Notes: generated by a model from the letters alone, not told the origin. Shown: positions 31,606-40,964, counted from the first letter of the stretch. The stretch: DNA of 64,000 bases from Luteimonas sp. FCS-9 (GCF_001014645.1 NZ_LASZ01000009.1:62001-126000), one strand, 5' to 3'. Numbers and translations: made by a program.

Positions 31606-32304
31606 TCATGCGCTCAATGCGTACATGACGATGTTGACCGCGAACTTCGTATTGTCCTCGGCCAGGAAGCGCTTGTTGCGCCAGTCGTAGTCCCATTCGC
31701 AGCCGTAGTCCTTGTTGCTGTAGAGCACCGCCAGCCGGCCGTCGATCTCGATGCCCTTGAGGTAGTCGTGCACCAGATCGTCGCCCCAGCCGTTGAGCTC
31801 GAAGCCGGTCGCCGGCGGGCCGTCCGGGAAGCGGAAGAAGCTGTGGTAGAGCGCGTGCGAGTTCGGCAGCTTGCGCATCGCCGAGGCGCCGAACAGCGCG
31901 GCCATCTGCGCCTCGAACGACTTCGCGAACAGGCCGTCGATGTCGTGGTTGCAGTCGTCGACGAACACGAAGCCGCCGCCGCGCACGTAGCGCTCGAAGT
32001 TGCGGCGCTCGGCCGGGCTGAACTCGACCAGCCGGTGCCCGGCCAGGTAGCAGAACGGCGCGGCGAGCATCTTCGGGTCCGACAGCGCGACCACGTGCTC
32101 GACCGGATCGACGCGCAGGTCGGTGTAGTCGATCAGCGAGGTGATCACGTTCGACGGCATCCGCGCATCGACGTCCCAGTCGCCCGACTCGTAGCGCAGC
32201 CGCGTGAACCAGAAGTCGTAGCGCGCCGACTGGGCCGGAACCTGCGGCAATGCGAAGCCGGCGGCGGCGCCAAGCAGCAGCTGGAGCGACTGGCGACGGT
32301 TCAC
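31606..32304 (-). CDS. DUF4159-domain exported protein
   Basis: The 232-residue protein starts with a signal sequence (MNRRQSLQLLLGAAAGFALP, twin-Arg-like) and contains the DUF4159 fold: WFTRLRYESGDWDVD near residue 32, then RRNFERYVRGGGFVFVDDCNHDIDG and GFELNGWGDD. DUF4159 proteins often co-occur with MoxR/DUF58/BatA clusters in proteobacteria. The function is unknown. It is 103 bases upstream of moxR, with a REPIN between. It may be exported through Tat or Sec. Confidence 0.82.
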   Translation of the reverse strand: MNRRQSLQLLLGAAAGFALPQVPAQSARYDFWFTRLRYESGDWDVDARMPSNVITSLIDYTDLRVDPVEHVVALSDPKMLAAPFCYLAGHRLVEFSPAERRNFERYVRGGGFVFVDDCNHDIDGLFAKSFEAQMAALFGASAMRKLPNSHALYHSFFRFPDGPPATGFELNGWGDDLVHDYLKGIEIDGRLAVLYSNKDYGCEWDYDWRNKRFLAEDNTKFAVNIVMYALSA

Positions 32305-32450
32305 GGCCTCACGCCTCCGCGCAAGGCCCGGCTGCCGTTGGCGCTTAACGCATCGTCGAGGCGCTCACCAGACCCCAAAAGAACTTGATCTTCGCGGGTT
32401 CGCGCCATTTTCCTTGAAAAGCAGAGCTTCCACTCGCCTGCCGGCGAGCG

Positions 32451-32595
32451 GGTCACTTTTCTTTGCTGGCCCAAAGAAAAGTAACCAAAAGAAATGGCCT
32501 CCCCGAAGAAGCTAACCTGGTCAGTCATTCGTTCCGGGATTTTCCGACTCGGCATCCTGCCTCGGTCGGAAAACGCCACCCATCCATGGGTGGCG
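32451..32595. repeat. AT-rich inverted-repeat element and hairpin in the DUF4159-tldE gap
   Basis: The gap 32305-32677 is unusually AT-rich for the region. At 32451-32465 and 32472-32486, GGTCACTTTTCTTTG and CAAAGAAAAGTAACC form a 15-base stem with one mismatch. A second, perfect stem occurs at 32574-32583/32586-32595 (CGCCACCCAT / ATGGGTGGCG). Sequences like CTTTTCTTTG...CAAAGAAAAGTAACC recur in intergenic DNA of xanthomonads (from memory). I read no gene in it. Peptides translated from it look like repeat artefacts. Confidence 0.65.
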
Positions 32596-32677
32596 CCCTT
32601 CGGGTCGGCAGATAGCGCTGAGAGTGTCACGGAGAGCAAAAGCCTTGCACTATCGAGCCGCGTCGGCGCGTCGTGCC

Positions 32678-34012
32678 TCAGACCGCATCCGACAACGACG
32701 TGAACGTGAAGTCGCGCAGCCGCATCGGCGGCAGCATCATCACCATCGACGACTCGTCGCCGCCCACGCGCACCGGCCGGCCGAGCTCGTCGATGTTGTT
32801 GAGCATGATCACCGGCGATTCGTTGAAGCGGAAGTTCTTCAGCGGGTACTTGATCTCGCCGTTCTCGATGTAGAACGTGCCGTCGCGGGTCAGGCCGGTC
32901 AGCAGCACGGTCTGCGGATCGACCATGCGGATGTACCAGGTGCGGGTGACGAGGATGCCGCGGTCGGTGCCGGCGATCAGGTCGGCGGTCGACTTGTCGC
33001 CGCCCGACATCAGCAGGTTGCCCGGCCGGCCGACCGCGCGCTTGCCCTGCTGCTGCGCCCAGAAGCGCGAGTAGTCGAGGTTGACGACCTTGCCGTTTTC
33101 GATGATCGCCATCTTCTCGCGCGGCAGGCCCTCGCCGTCCCACGGCAGCACCGGCGCCTCGGGGTGCCAGGGGTCGGCGACGATGTTGACGCGCGGGTCG
33201 TAGACCTGCTCGCCGAGCTTGTTGCCGCCGCCGCGTTTGGACAGGAAGCTGCGCCCCTCGTCGGCCGTGCGCGCGTCGAAGAAGCGCATCATGAACGAGA
33301 TCAGCCCGGCGGCCGCCGCCGGCTCCAGGATCACCGTGTACTTGCCCGGCTCCAGCGCCTGCGCCTGGGCCGAATCGCTGGCCTTGCGCATCGCCACGCG
33401 CACGTCGCGGCCGGCGTCGAACGCGCTGGCGTCCTTGAGGTTGCGCCCGACCCAGCCCGAACCGCGGCCGTCCTCGGTCCGCACGGTGCAGGTGTAGTTG
33501 AAGTTGGTCGCCTGCTGGTAGCCGAAATTGCCGTTGCTGTTGGCGAACGCGACGAAACTGCGGCCGTCCTCGAGGAAGCCGGCTGCGATCAGTTGCTCGG
33601 CGCGGCAAGGCGCGATCGAGCCGGCGGCCACGTCGGCGCGGAACTCGGGGGTGATCGCCGCGGTCGACTCGCTGAACGTCGGGCTCGGCCGATAGTCCTG
33701 CTTGCCGATCGCCGGCAGGAACTCGGGGTTCTCCGGCGCCAGCCGGGCGAGATCCTCGGCGCGCTTGACCACGCTGCGCAGCGACGCATCGTCGAAGGCG
33801 TTGATGCTGGCCGTGCCCACGCGCTTGCCGAACGCGACCTGGACGGCGAGTTCGGCGTTGCTGACGATGCCGCTGGTGGAGACGTTGTTGAGCGCGAAGC
33901 GGATGTTGCCGTCGATCGAGCCCGACAGCGTCGCGGTGCACTCGTCGGCGGTCGACAGCGCGACGGTCTTCTCGAGCAGTTCGCGGGCCTGGGCTTCGGT
34001 GAAGATGGTCAT
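32678..34012 (-). CDS. TldE/PmbA-like subunit (TldD-PmbA family)
   Basis: The 444-residue protein aligns with the TldE/PmbA branch: an N-terminal domain with CTATLSGSIDGNIRFALNNVSTSG, and a C-terminal domain with GKYTVILEPAAAAGLI, GDKSTADLIAGTDRGILVTRTWYIRMVD and NFRFNESPVIMLNNI. It lacks the zinc HExxxH motif, as expected for TldE. Known TldD/TldE complexes are proteases that act on microcins and CcdA. It has no signal peptide, unlike the TldD-like paralogue next to it. The start ATG (34012) is 12 bases after the TldD-like stop. Confidence 0.87.
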   Translation of the reverse strand: MTIFTEAQARELLEKTVALSTADECTATLSGSIDGNIRFALNNVSTSGIVSNAELAVQVAFGKRVGTASINAFDDASLRSVVKRAEDLARLAPENPEFLPAIGKQDYRPSPTFSESTAAITPEFRADVAAGSIAPCRAEQLIAAGFLEDGRSFVAFANSNGNFGYQQATNFNYTCTVRTEDGRGSGWVGRNLKDASAFDAGRDVRVAMRKASDSAQAQALEPGKYTVILEPAAAAGLISFMMRFFDARTADEGRSFLSKRGGGNKLGEQVYDPRVNIVADPWHPEAPVLPWDGEGLPREKMAIIENGKVVNLDYSRFWAQQQGKRAVGRPGNLLMSGGDKSTADLIAGTDRGILVTRTWYIRMVDPQTVLLTGLTRDGTFYIENGEIKYPLKNFRFNESPVIMLNNIDELGRPVRVGGDESSMVMMLPPMRLRDFTFTSLSDAV

Positions 34013-34024
34013 GGTCGGAACTCC

Positions 34025-35659
34025 TTAGCCGAGCGAACGCGCGGTGTTGATGACGTTGATGCCGTTGAAGCGGGCGGTCGCCGAGCCGTGCGAGACCGCC
34101 GAGACCTGGCTGGGCTGGCCCTTGCCGTCGAAGAACGAGCCGCCCAGACGGTAGTCGCGCTCGTCGCAGACCGCGACGCAGGCGTTCCAGAACTCCGGCG
34201 TGCGGATCTGGTAGGCGACGTCCTCGATCATGCCGGCGATCTTCCCGTTGCGGATCTCGTAGAACAGCTGCCCGCCGAACTGGGCGTTGTAGCGCTGCTG
34301 GTCGATCGAGAACGAGCCGTCGCCGACGATGTAGATGCCGTTCTCGACGTCGCCGATCATCTGCTCCACGCTCAGCGGCGTGCGGCCGGCGGCCAGCGAG
34401 ACGTTGGGCATGCGCTGGAACTGCACGCTCGACCAGGCGTCGGCGTAGCTGCAGCCGTCGGACTCGGTCTTGCCCAGGATGTGCGCCTGGTCGCGCGTGG
34501 CCTGGTAGTCGACCAGCTTGCCGGCGTCGATCAGGTTCCAGCGCTTGGTCGCCACGCCTTCATCGTCGTAGGCCACCGCGCCCAGGCTGCCGGGCTGGGT
34601 CTTGTCGGCGAACACGGTCACCTGGTCGCTGCCGTACTGGAAGCGCTGCTCGCGCTTGTCGAGCGTGGCGAAGCTGGTGCCGGCGTAGTTGGCCTCGTAG
34701 CCGAGCACGCGGTCGAGCTCGAGCGGGTGGCCGATCGACTCGTGGATCGTCAGCCAAGTGTGCGAAGGGTCGAGCACCAGATCGTAGCGGCCGGGCTTGA
34801 CCGACGGCGCGCGCAGCTTCTCCTGCGCCTGGCGCGCCGCGGCGATCGCGTCCTCGCGCATGTCGTAGGAGGTGCTGTAGTTGACCACGCCGTTGGGCGA
34901 GACGACCTTGCCCGCGGCCGCGCCGTCGAGGTACTCGAAGCCCATGCCCATCGGCGCAGACAGGCCCTCGCGGGTGCGGAACTTGCCACTGGCCTTGTCG
35001 ATCGCGGTCACCGTCATCGGCGCCCAGATCCGGTGCACGTCCTGGTCGATGTACGACCCGTCGGTGCTGGCGAAATACTTCTGCTCGTTGACGAGGAACA
35101 ACGTGGAGTTGACGAAACTCGCACCGGCCGACAGCGCCGCGGCGTTGACGCCCAGCAGCAGGTCCACCTTGTCCTTGACCGGCACCTCCATGCCGTTGCG
35201 GGCGATCGGGGTGCGCCAGGCCACCTCGCCCACGCCCTTGACCGGCGCCAGCTGCACCTGCGCGGTCTGGACCTTGGCGTTGGCCTGTGCGATCGCGACG
35301 GCCTGGCGCGCGGCCTCGGCCACGCCCTGCTCGGTCAGCGTGTTGGTCGCCGCGAAGCCCCAGGCCCCGCCGGCGACGACGCGCACGCCCACGCCGGTCG
35401 ACTCGGTGCTGACCACGTTCTGCACCTTGTCCTCGCGGGTCATCACGAACTGGCGCAGATAGCGGCCCACGCGCACGTCGCAGTAGCTCGCGCCGGCGGC
35501 GGACGCCGCATTCAGGCCGGCATCGGCCAGTCGCTTCTTGAAGCCCACGTCGAGCGCGGACAGCAGTTGTTCGGCGGCAATCACCTTGCCGAAGACGGCG
35601 GGCAGCAACAGGCCGCCCGCGCCGACACCAGCGAGGGCGAGGAAATCGCGTCTATGCAC
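34025..35659 (-). CDS. Tat-signal TldD-like metallopeptidase (copy A)
   Basis: The 544-residue protein has a Tat-type signal (HRRDFLALAGVGAGG) and TldD features. The zinc motif is HESIGHPLELDR (HExxxH), and other conserved blocks are VASTDGSYIDQDVHRIWAP-like and DGCSYADAWSSVQFQRMPNVSL. TldD is normally cytoplasmic, so a Tat signal is atypical. The start is a GTG at 35659, giving VHRRDF. It lies 12 bases upstream of the TldE-like gene, likely in one operon. Copy B is about 75% identical by eye. Confidence 0.85.
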   Translation of the reverse strand: MHRRDFLALAGVGAGGLLLPAVFGKVIAAEQLLSALDVGFKKRLADAGLNAASAAGASYCDVRVGRYLRQFVMTREDKVQNVVSTESTGVGVRVVAGGAWGFAATNTLTEQGVAEAARQAVAIAQANAKVQTAQVQLAPVKGVGEVAWRTPIARNGMEVPVKDKVDLLLGVNAAALSAGASFVNSTLFLVNEQKYFASTDGSYIDQDVHRIWAPMTVTAIDKASGKFRTREGLSAPMGMGFEYLDGAAAGKVVSPNGVVNYSTSYDMREDAIAAARQAQEKLRAPSVKPGRYDLVLDPSHTWLTIHESIGHPLELDRVLGYEANYAGTSFATLDKREQRFQYGSDQVTVFADKTQPGSLGAVAYDDEGVATKRWNLIDAGKLVDYQATRDQAHILGKTESDGCSYADAWSSVQFQRMPNVSLAAGRTPLSVEQMIGDVENGIYIVGDGSFSIDQQRYNAQFGGQLFYEIRNGKIAGMIEDVAYQIRTPEFWNACVAVCDERDYRLGGSFFDGKGQPSQVSAVSHGSATARFNGINVINTARSLG

Positions 35660-35790
35660 AGCAGCTCTCCCGAAAAGCGAGGGTCCGCGGCGCGCGCGGA
35701 CGGGGCGATGAGATGGCGACGCGTCCCCTACGCGCCGTCCGGATTGATGACATGCCGCGCGCGCGCCGTCCAGTGACGAATGGCATAGAC

Positions 35791-35815
35791 GGGATTCGGG
35801 ATTCGGGATTCGGGA
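35791..35815. repeat. Tandem heptamer GGGATTC between the TldD paralogues
   Basis: Three copies of GGGATTC plus GGGA run from 35791 to 35815, in the 246-base gap between the two TldD-like genes. Heptamer repeats of this type are familiar in xanthomonad intergenic DNA (from memory). The rest of the gap shows no gene. Confidence 0.7.
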
Positions 35816-35905
35816 CAGCCTGTCGCCCGGCCGGCGCATGATCGCGAACAGACCCTGGACCCGGCGCCCTTTCGAATCGCCTGTCACCGATCCCGCCATC
35901 ACGCA

Positions 35906-37537
35906 CTAGAGATTGCGCGCCGTATTGATCACATTGATGCCGTCGAAGCGGGTGGTCGCCGCGCCGTGCGAGACCGCCGAGACCTGGCTGGGCTGGCCCT
36001 TGCCGTCGAAGAACGAGCCGCCCAGGCGGTAGTCGCGCTCGTCGCAGATCGCGCTGCAGGCGTTCCAGAACTCCGGCGTGCGGATCTGGTAGGCGGCGTC
36101 CTCGACCATGCCGGCGATCTCGCCGTTGCGGATCTCGTAGTACAGCTGGCCGCCGAACTGGGCGTTGTAGCGCTGCTGGTCGATCGAGTACGAACCGCGG
36201 CCGTGGATGTAGAGGCCGCGCTCGACGCCGGCGATCATCTCGCGCACCGTCAGCGGCGCCCGGCCCGGCGCCAGCGAAACGTTGGGCATGCGCTGGAACT
36301 GCACGCTCGACCACGCATCGGCGTAGCTGCAGCCGTCGGACGCGGTCTTGCCCAGGATGTGCGCCTGGTCGCGCGTGGCCTGGTAGTCGACGAGGATGCC
36401 GTCCTTCACCAGGTCCCAGCGCTTGCACCGCACGCCTTCGTCGTCGTAGCCGACCGCGCCCAGGCTGCCGGGCTGGGTCTTGTCGGCGACGAAGTTCACG
36501 ATGTCGCTGCCCCAGCGGTAGCCGGCGGCGCGCTTGTCGAGCGTGGCGAAGCTGGTGCCGGCGTAGTTGGCCTCGTAGCCGAGCACGCGGTCGAGTTCGA
36601 GCGGATGGCCGACGTTCTCGTGGATGGTCAGGAACAGGTTCGACGGATCGAGCACGAGGTCGTAGCGGCCGGGCTGGACCGACGGCGCGCGCAGCTTCTC
36701 GCGGGCCTGGCGCGCGGCGGCGACGGCGTCCTCGCGCATGTCGTAGGCCCGCCCGTAGGCGATCACGCCGCCGGGCAGTTCGAAGCGCTGCGCCGGGTCG
36801 GGGGTGAGGTACTCGTAGCCCAGGCCCATCGGCGCCGACAGTCCGTCGCGCGTGCGGAACTTCCCGCTCGCCTTGTCGATCGCGGTCACGGTGAAGGGCG
36901 CCCAGATCCGGTGCACGTCCTGATCGATGTACGAGCCGTCGGTGCTCGCGAAGTACTTCTGCTCGTTGACCAGGAACAGCCGCGAACCGACGAAGTCGGC
37001 GCCGGCGGCGGTCGCCGCGGCGTTGATGTCGAGCAGCAGCGCAACCTTGTCCTCGACCGGTACCGCCATACCGTTGGTGGCGATGGGCGTGCGCCAGGTC
37101 ACCTCGCCGACCCCGCGAACCGGCGCCAGTTGCACCGGCGTCGCCTGGATGCGCGCATTGGCCTTCGCGATCGCCACCGCCTGGCGTGCGGCTGCGGCGA
37201 CGCTGTCGGGATCGAGCGCGTTCGTCGCCGCGAAGCCCCAGGCGCCGTCGGCGAGCACGCGCACGCCCACGCCGGTGGATTCCTCGTTGACCACGTTCTC
37301 CACCCGCGTCTCGCGGGTCATCACGTACTGGCGCAGGTAGCGGCCGATGCGCACGTCGCAGTAGCCGGCGCCGCCGTCGCGCGCGGCCTGCAGCCCGACG
37401 TCGGCGAGCCGCTTCTTCAGTGCCGGATCGAGCGTGCTGGTCAGGTCCTCGGCCGCGATCGCGCGGCCGATGCCGCCGGGCAGCAGCAGGCTGCCCAGCC
37501 CGATCCCGCCCAGGGCCATGAAGTCGCGACGTCGCAT
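35906..37537 (-). CDS. Tat-signal TldD-like metallopeptidase (copy B)
   Basis: The 543-residue paralogue of copy A has the same organisation: signal MRRRDFMALGGIGLGS, zinc motif HENVGHPLELDR, GTSFATLDK, DGCSYADAWSSVQFQRMPN and a C-terminal GGSFFDGKGQPSQVSAVSHG. It is the first gene in the three-gene TldD/TldD/TldE block. Duplication of the metal-bearing subunit beside a single TldE suggests two alternative heterodimers. Near-identical C-termini argue for recent duplication or gene conversion. Confidence 0.85.
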   Translation of the reverse strand: MRRRDFMALGGIGLGSLLLPGGIGRAIAAEDLTSTLDPALKKRLADVGLQAARDGGAGYCDVRIGRYLRQYVMTRETRVENVVNEESTGVGVRVLADGAWGFAATNALDPDSVAAAARQAVAIAKANARIQATPVQLAPVRGVGEVTWRTPIATNGMAVPVEDKVALLLDINAAATAAGADFVGSRLFLVNEQKYFASTDGSYIDQDVHRIWAPFTVTAIDKASGKFRTRDGLSAPMGLGYEYLTPDPAQRFELPGGVIAYGRAYDMREDAVAAARQAREKLRAPSVQPGRYDLVLDPSNLFLTIHENVGHPLELDRVLGYEANYAGTSFATLDKRAAGYRWGSDIVNFVADKTQPGSLGAVGYDDEGVRCKRWDLVKDGILVDYQATRDQAHILGKTASDGCSYADAWSSVQFQRMPNVSLAPGRAPLTVREMIAGVERGLYIHGRGSYSIDQQRYNAQFGGQLYYEIRNGEIAGMVEDAAYQIRTPEFWNACSAICDERDYRLGGSFFDGKGQPSQVSAVSHGAATTRFDGINVINTARNL

Positions 37538-37644
37538 TGCATTCTCCCCTGCGGCGATGGCCGCGCAGCGTCGATTCTTCTGTGCATGCGCCGCCCGGGT
37601 CAACTTGCGCCGCATGGCCGGTCGAATCACGCCGCAGCGTCGGC

Positions 37645-37785
37645 GCACGCTCGCGCGCAAAGGGCGATCCGCGACAGGCCCGGTCGCGCGCAAGCGCGCG
37701 CCTACAGGAGCGTCGCCCGTAGGAGCGCGCTCGCGCGCGAATGGCGCTACCCGGGATGCTTCATCGCGCGCGAGCGCGCTCCTAC
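37645..37785. repeat. Cluster of two REP pairs upstream of the DUF885 gene
   Basis: The first pair is formed by a degenerate left REP (37645-37660) and a right REP (37684-37705). The second is intact, with a left REP at 37719-37740 and a right REP at 37764-37785, 23 bases apart. It fills most of the 413-base gap 37538-37950 between the divergent TldD-like and DUF885 genes. No gene or promoter is evident in the rest. Confidence 0.85.
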
Positions 37786-37950
37786 CCAGCAGGTTGGCGC
37801 GATCAACCGGAACGGCCCGGAGCAACCGACATATGCACGAGCATGGCCACGACCGGCGCACGGACAGGACGAGTCGGCACGATCGGCACATGCGGCGCGT
37901 GGGCGGCGCCTCTATGCTTGCGGGCTGTCCCAATGCCTGGAAGTTGCCGC

Positions 37951-39762
37951 ATGCGCCGTTCCCTGCTCGCCGTTGCCGTGCTCACCGCCGCCCTCGCCGG
38001 CTGCAACCGGGAGGCGCCGAGCGCGCCCGCCAGCGCGCAGGAGGGCGCGGCCGCCACCGCGGCGTCCCCGGCCGACGCCGCGTTCGCCGAGCTGTCCAAG
38101 CGCTACCTCGACGAGGCCATGGCGCTGTCGCCGGTGTCGGCCACGCAGATCGGCGACCACCGCTTCGACACCGAGATCGACGACCTGTCGGCAGCGGGCC
38201 GGCAGGCCGGGCTGGACTTCAACCGCCGGTATCTGGCCGAGCTCGACGCGATCGACTTCGACAAGCTCTCGCGCGAGAACCGCGTCGATGCGCTGATCCT
38301 GCGCAACCAGCTCGAGTACGGCGTCTGGGACACCGAGGTCATGCAGAGCTGGGCCTGGGACCCGCAGACCTACAGCGGGCTGGCCGGCGGAGCGATCTAC
38401 GGGCTGATGGCGCGCGAGTTCGCGCCGATGCCCGAGCGCCTGAAGTCGGCGACGCAGCGCATGGAGAAGATCCCGGCGATCCTCGCCCAGGCCCGCGAGA
38501 ACCTGGACCCGGTGCGGGTGCCGCCGACGCACGCGCGCACCGTCGCGGCGCAGAACAAGGGCGTGCTGGCGCTGATCGAGACCTTCATCGCGCCCAACGC
38601 CGACCAGTTGCAGGGCGAGGACCGCACGCGCCTGGACGCGGCGGTCGAGACGCTGCGTGCGGCGGTCGAGGAACACCAGGCCTGGCTCGACGGCACGCTG
38701 GTGCCCAACGCCAAGGGCGAGTTCCGCATCGGCGCGGAGAAGTACGACCAGAAGCTCAAGTTCGCGCTCAACTCCTCGCTCTCGCGCCAGGACATCCGCC
38801 AGCGCGCCGAGGCCGAACTGGCGCGCATCCGCGAGGAGATGTACGTCGTCGCGCAGACGGTGCTCGACGGCCGCGACGGCGCGCCCGCAACGCCGGCGCA
38901 GCCGACCGAGGACCAGCGCCAGGCGGCGATCGAGGCGGCGATGGAAGTGGCCTATGCCGACCGCCCGGGCCGCGAGGAGGTCGTGGAGTACGCGCGCCAC
39001 ACGCTCGACGTCGCCACCGCGTTCACCCGCGAGCACGACCTGGTCACCGTGCCCGACGATCCGGTCAAGATCATCCTGATGCCGGAGTTCCAGCGCGGCG
39101 TCGCGGCGGCGTACTGCGATTCGCCCGGCCCGCTCGACAAGGGCCTGGACACCTATTACGCGATCTCGCCGATCCCCGAAGACTGGAACGACGCCCAGGT
39201 CGATTCGTTCCTGCGCGAGTACAACAAGCACATGCTGCACGTGCTGACGATCCACGAGGCGATGCCGGGCCACTATCTGGAAGGCGCGCATTCGGTGAAC
39301 CACCCCTCGACGCTGCGCGCGGTGTTCCGCTCCGGCCCGTTCGCCGAAGGCTGGGCGGTGTACACCGAGCGGATGATGGCCGACGCCGGCTACGCAGACA
39401 GCGACCCGCTGTTCCGGCTGATGCAGCTCAAGTTCTACGCGCGCGCGGTCGCCAACGCGATCCTCGACCAGGGCATCCACGTCGACAACTGGACCAAGGA
39501 ACAGGCGCTGGACCTGATGGTGCACCAGACGTTCCAGCAGCAGAGCGAGGCCGAGGGCAAGTGGACGCGCGCGCAGCTGTCGTCGACGCAGCTGGCGACC
39601 TACTTCGTCGGCGCGCAGGAGCACTTCGACGCGCGCAAGGCGGCCGAGACCGCGCGCGGCGATGCGTTCAACCTCAAGCAGTACCACGACGACATGCTGG
39701 CCCAGGGCGCGCCGCCGGTCCGCTTCGCGCGCCAGCTGATGCTGGACGAAGCGATCGAGTGA
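37951..39762 (+). CDS. DUF885 lipoprotein, metallopeptidase-like
   Basis: The 603-residue protein has a lipoprotein signal (LLAVAVLTAALAGC) and is a DUF885 protein. The probable zinc motif HEAMPGHYLEGAHS and a downstream EGWAVYTERMMADAG provide the HExxxH and distal Glu of a peptidase-like active site. The first 25 mature residues are an Ala/Ser-rich linker, so it is likely anchored in the periplasmic leaflet of the outer membrane. The ATG at 37951 is directly before the signal. Substrate is unknown. Confidence 0.86.
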   Translation: MRRSLLAVAVLTAALAGCNREAPSAPASAQEGAAATAASPADAAFAELSKRYLDEAMALSPVSATQIGDHRFDTEIDDLSAAGRQAGLDFNRRYLAELDAIDFDKLSRENRVDALILRNQLEYGVWDTEVMQSWAWDPQTYSGLAGGAIYGLMAREFAPMPERLKSATQRMEKIPAILAQARENLDPVRVPPTHARTVAAQNKGVLALIETFIAPNADQLQGEDRTRLDAAVETLRAAVEEHQAWLDGTLVPNAKGEFRIGAEKYDQKLKFALNSSLSRQDIRQRAEAELARIREEMYVVAQTVLDGRDGAPATPAQPTEDQRQAAIEAAMEVAYADRPGREEVVEYARHTLDVATAFTREHDLVTVPDDPVKIILMPEFQRGVAAAYCDSPGPLDKGLDTYYAISPIPEDWNDAQVDSFLREYNKHMLHVLTIHEAMPGHYLEGAHSVNHPSTLRAVFRSGPFAEGWAVYTERMMADAGYADSDPLFRLMQLKFYARAVANAILDQGIHVDNWTKEQALDLMVHQTFQQQSEAEGKWTRAQLSSTQLATYFVGAQEHFDARKAAETARGDAFNLKQYHDDMLAQGAPPVRFARQLMLDEAIE

Positions 39763-39777
39763 TCTCCCGTGCCACCT

Positions 39778-39844
39778 GTAGGAGCGCGCTCGCGCGCGAT
39801 CGGGATTTCCGGTGAAGCCCCATCGCGCGCAAGCGCGCTCCTAC
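39778..39844. repeat. REPIN after the DUF885 gene
   Basis: The left REP (39778-39799) and inverted right REP (39823-39844) are 23 bases apart, forming a hairpin between the convergent DUF885 and regulator genes. It could also act as the shared transcription terminator. Confidence 0.9.
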
Positions 39845-39887
39845 GGCAGACGCAATGGCGCGCAGCGGATGCGACGGGGCGAATGAT

Positions 39888-40964
39888 CTACCCCCGCGCC
39901 GACACGAACGCCTCGGGCAGCGTCTGCACCTGCCCGCAGCGGCTTGGGTCGTAGCCGGGCAGCAGGCCGAGCTCGCGGCGGAAGCCGTCGCTGCGCAGCA
40001 GCGCGAGCAGGCCGCGCAGGCGGCCCGACTCCAGCACGTCGTTGTGGCACAGGAAGAAATAGTGCTCGGTGACCAGCGGGTGGAAATCCAGCCCGTAGCG
40101 CCGCGCCGGCGGTTCGAGCGCGAAGCCGACGTCGGCCAGCCCGCTGGCGACGTACGCCGCGACCGCAGCGTGGGTCAGTTCCTCGACGTCGCAGGCGCGG
40201 ATGCGCTCGAACGCGATGCCGTGCCGCACCAGCATCGTCTCGAACAGCAGCCGCGTGCCGGAGCCCGGCTGGCGATGGATCACGCGGATGTCGGGGCGCT
40301 CCAGGTCCTGCAGCGTGCCGATACCCAGCGGATTGCCGGCCGCCAGCACCAGCCCCTGCCGGCGCATCGCCAGGTGGATCACGCGGTCGGCATCGAGGTC
40401 GAGCCGCGCGCGGTAGTGCGCGAACAGCGGCTCTTCGAGCACGCCGATCGGCAGGTGCAGGCCCGCGATGTCGCAGGCGCCGGTGCGCAGCGCGGCCAAC
40501 GCGTCGTCGGGGCTGCGGTACTTGAGGTCCAGCGCCACGCCCGACTCGGCCATCGAGCGGCGCAGCGTCTCCACCCCGAAGCCGTGCGAGGCGTGCACGC
40601 GCAGCGGCCGCGCATGCGCGCCGACGGTGCGCTCGAGCTCGGCCTCCAGTTCGGTCGCCAGGCTGTCGAGCAGCGGCGACAGGCGCGCGGCGATGCGGCT
40701 GTCGGCCCAGACCAGGCGCTCGCCGATCGGCGTCAGCGCGGCACCCCGGCCGCGGCTCATGCGCAGCAGCGGCTGGCCGAACACCGCCTGCGCGTCCTGC
40801 AGCCGCCCCCAGGCGTAGCGGTACGAGAGCCCGGCCTGGCGCGCGGCGGCGGCCAGCGAGCCGGTCGCGCGTACGGCCAGCAGCAGGTCGACGAGCTGCG
40901 ACGACAGCGCCACGCCATCGGCGTTCTCCAGCGACCACTGCGGCTGGATGCGGACCTTGTACAT
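39888..40964 (-). CDS. ModE-type HTH regulator with substrate-binding-like domain
   Basis: The 358-residue protein has an N-terminal LysR/ModE-like winged helix (LLLAVRATGSLAAAARQAGLSYRYAWGRLQDAQ) followed by a PBP-like domain (from about residue 115: RPLRVHASHGFGVETLRRSM, HRQPGSGTRLLFETML). Such ModE-HTH plus PBP-like fusions regulate molybdenum or formate genes and may sense an oxyanion. The ATG at 40964 follows GGAGG inside GTGGAGG. It diverges from the oxalate/formate antiporter, with three operator-like dyads between. Confidence 0.8.
   Translation of the reverse strand: MYKVRIQPQWSLENADGVALSSQLVDLLLAVRATGSLAAAARQAGLSYRYAWGRLQDAQAVFGQPLLRMSRGRGAALTPIGERLVWADSRIAARLSPLLDSLATELEAELERTVGAHARPLRVHASHGFGVETLRRSMAESGVALDLKYRSPDDALAALRTGACDIAGLHLPIGVLEEPLFAHYRARLDLDADRVIHLAMRRQGLVLAAGNPLGIGTLQDLERPDIRVIHRQPGSGTRLLFETMLVRHGIAFERIRACDVEELTHAAVAAYVASGLADVGFALEPPARRYGLDFHPLVTEHYFFLCHNDVLESGRLRGLLALLRSDGFRRELGLLPGYDPSRCGQVQTLPEAFVSARG

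Noticed and set aside
32301-32677. A protein encoded in the AT-rich gap before tldE
   Set aside because: The frame is interrupted by inverted repeats and resembles peptides usually translated from intergenic repeat elements in this bacterial group.
35966-38296. A long plus-strand frame opposite the TldD-like copy B
   Set aside because: It translates into Arg/Ala/Asp-rich text without motifs and overlaps a gene with clear TldD signatures on the other strand. It also covers REP repeats.
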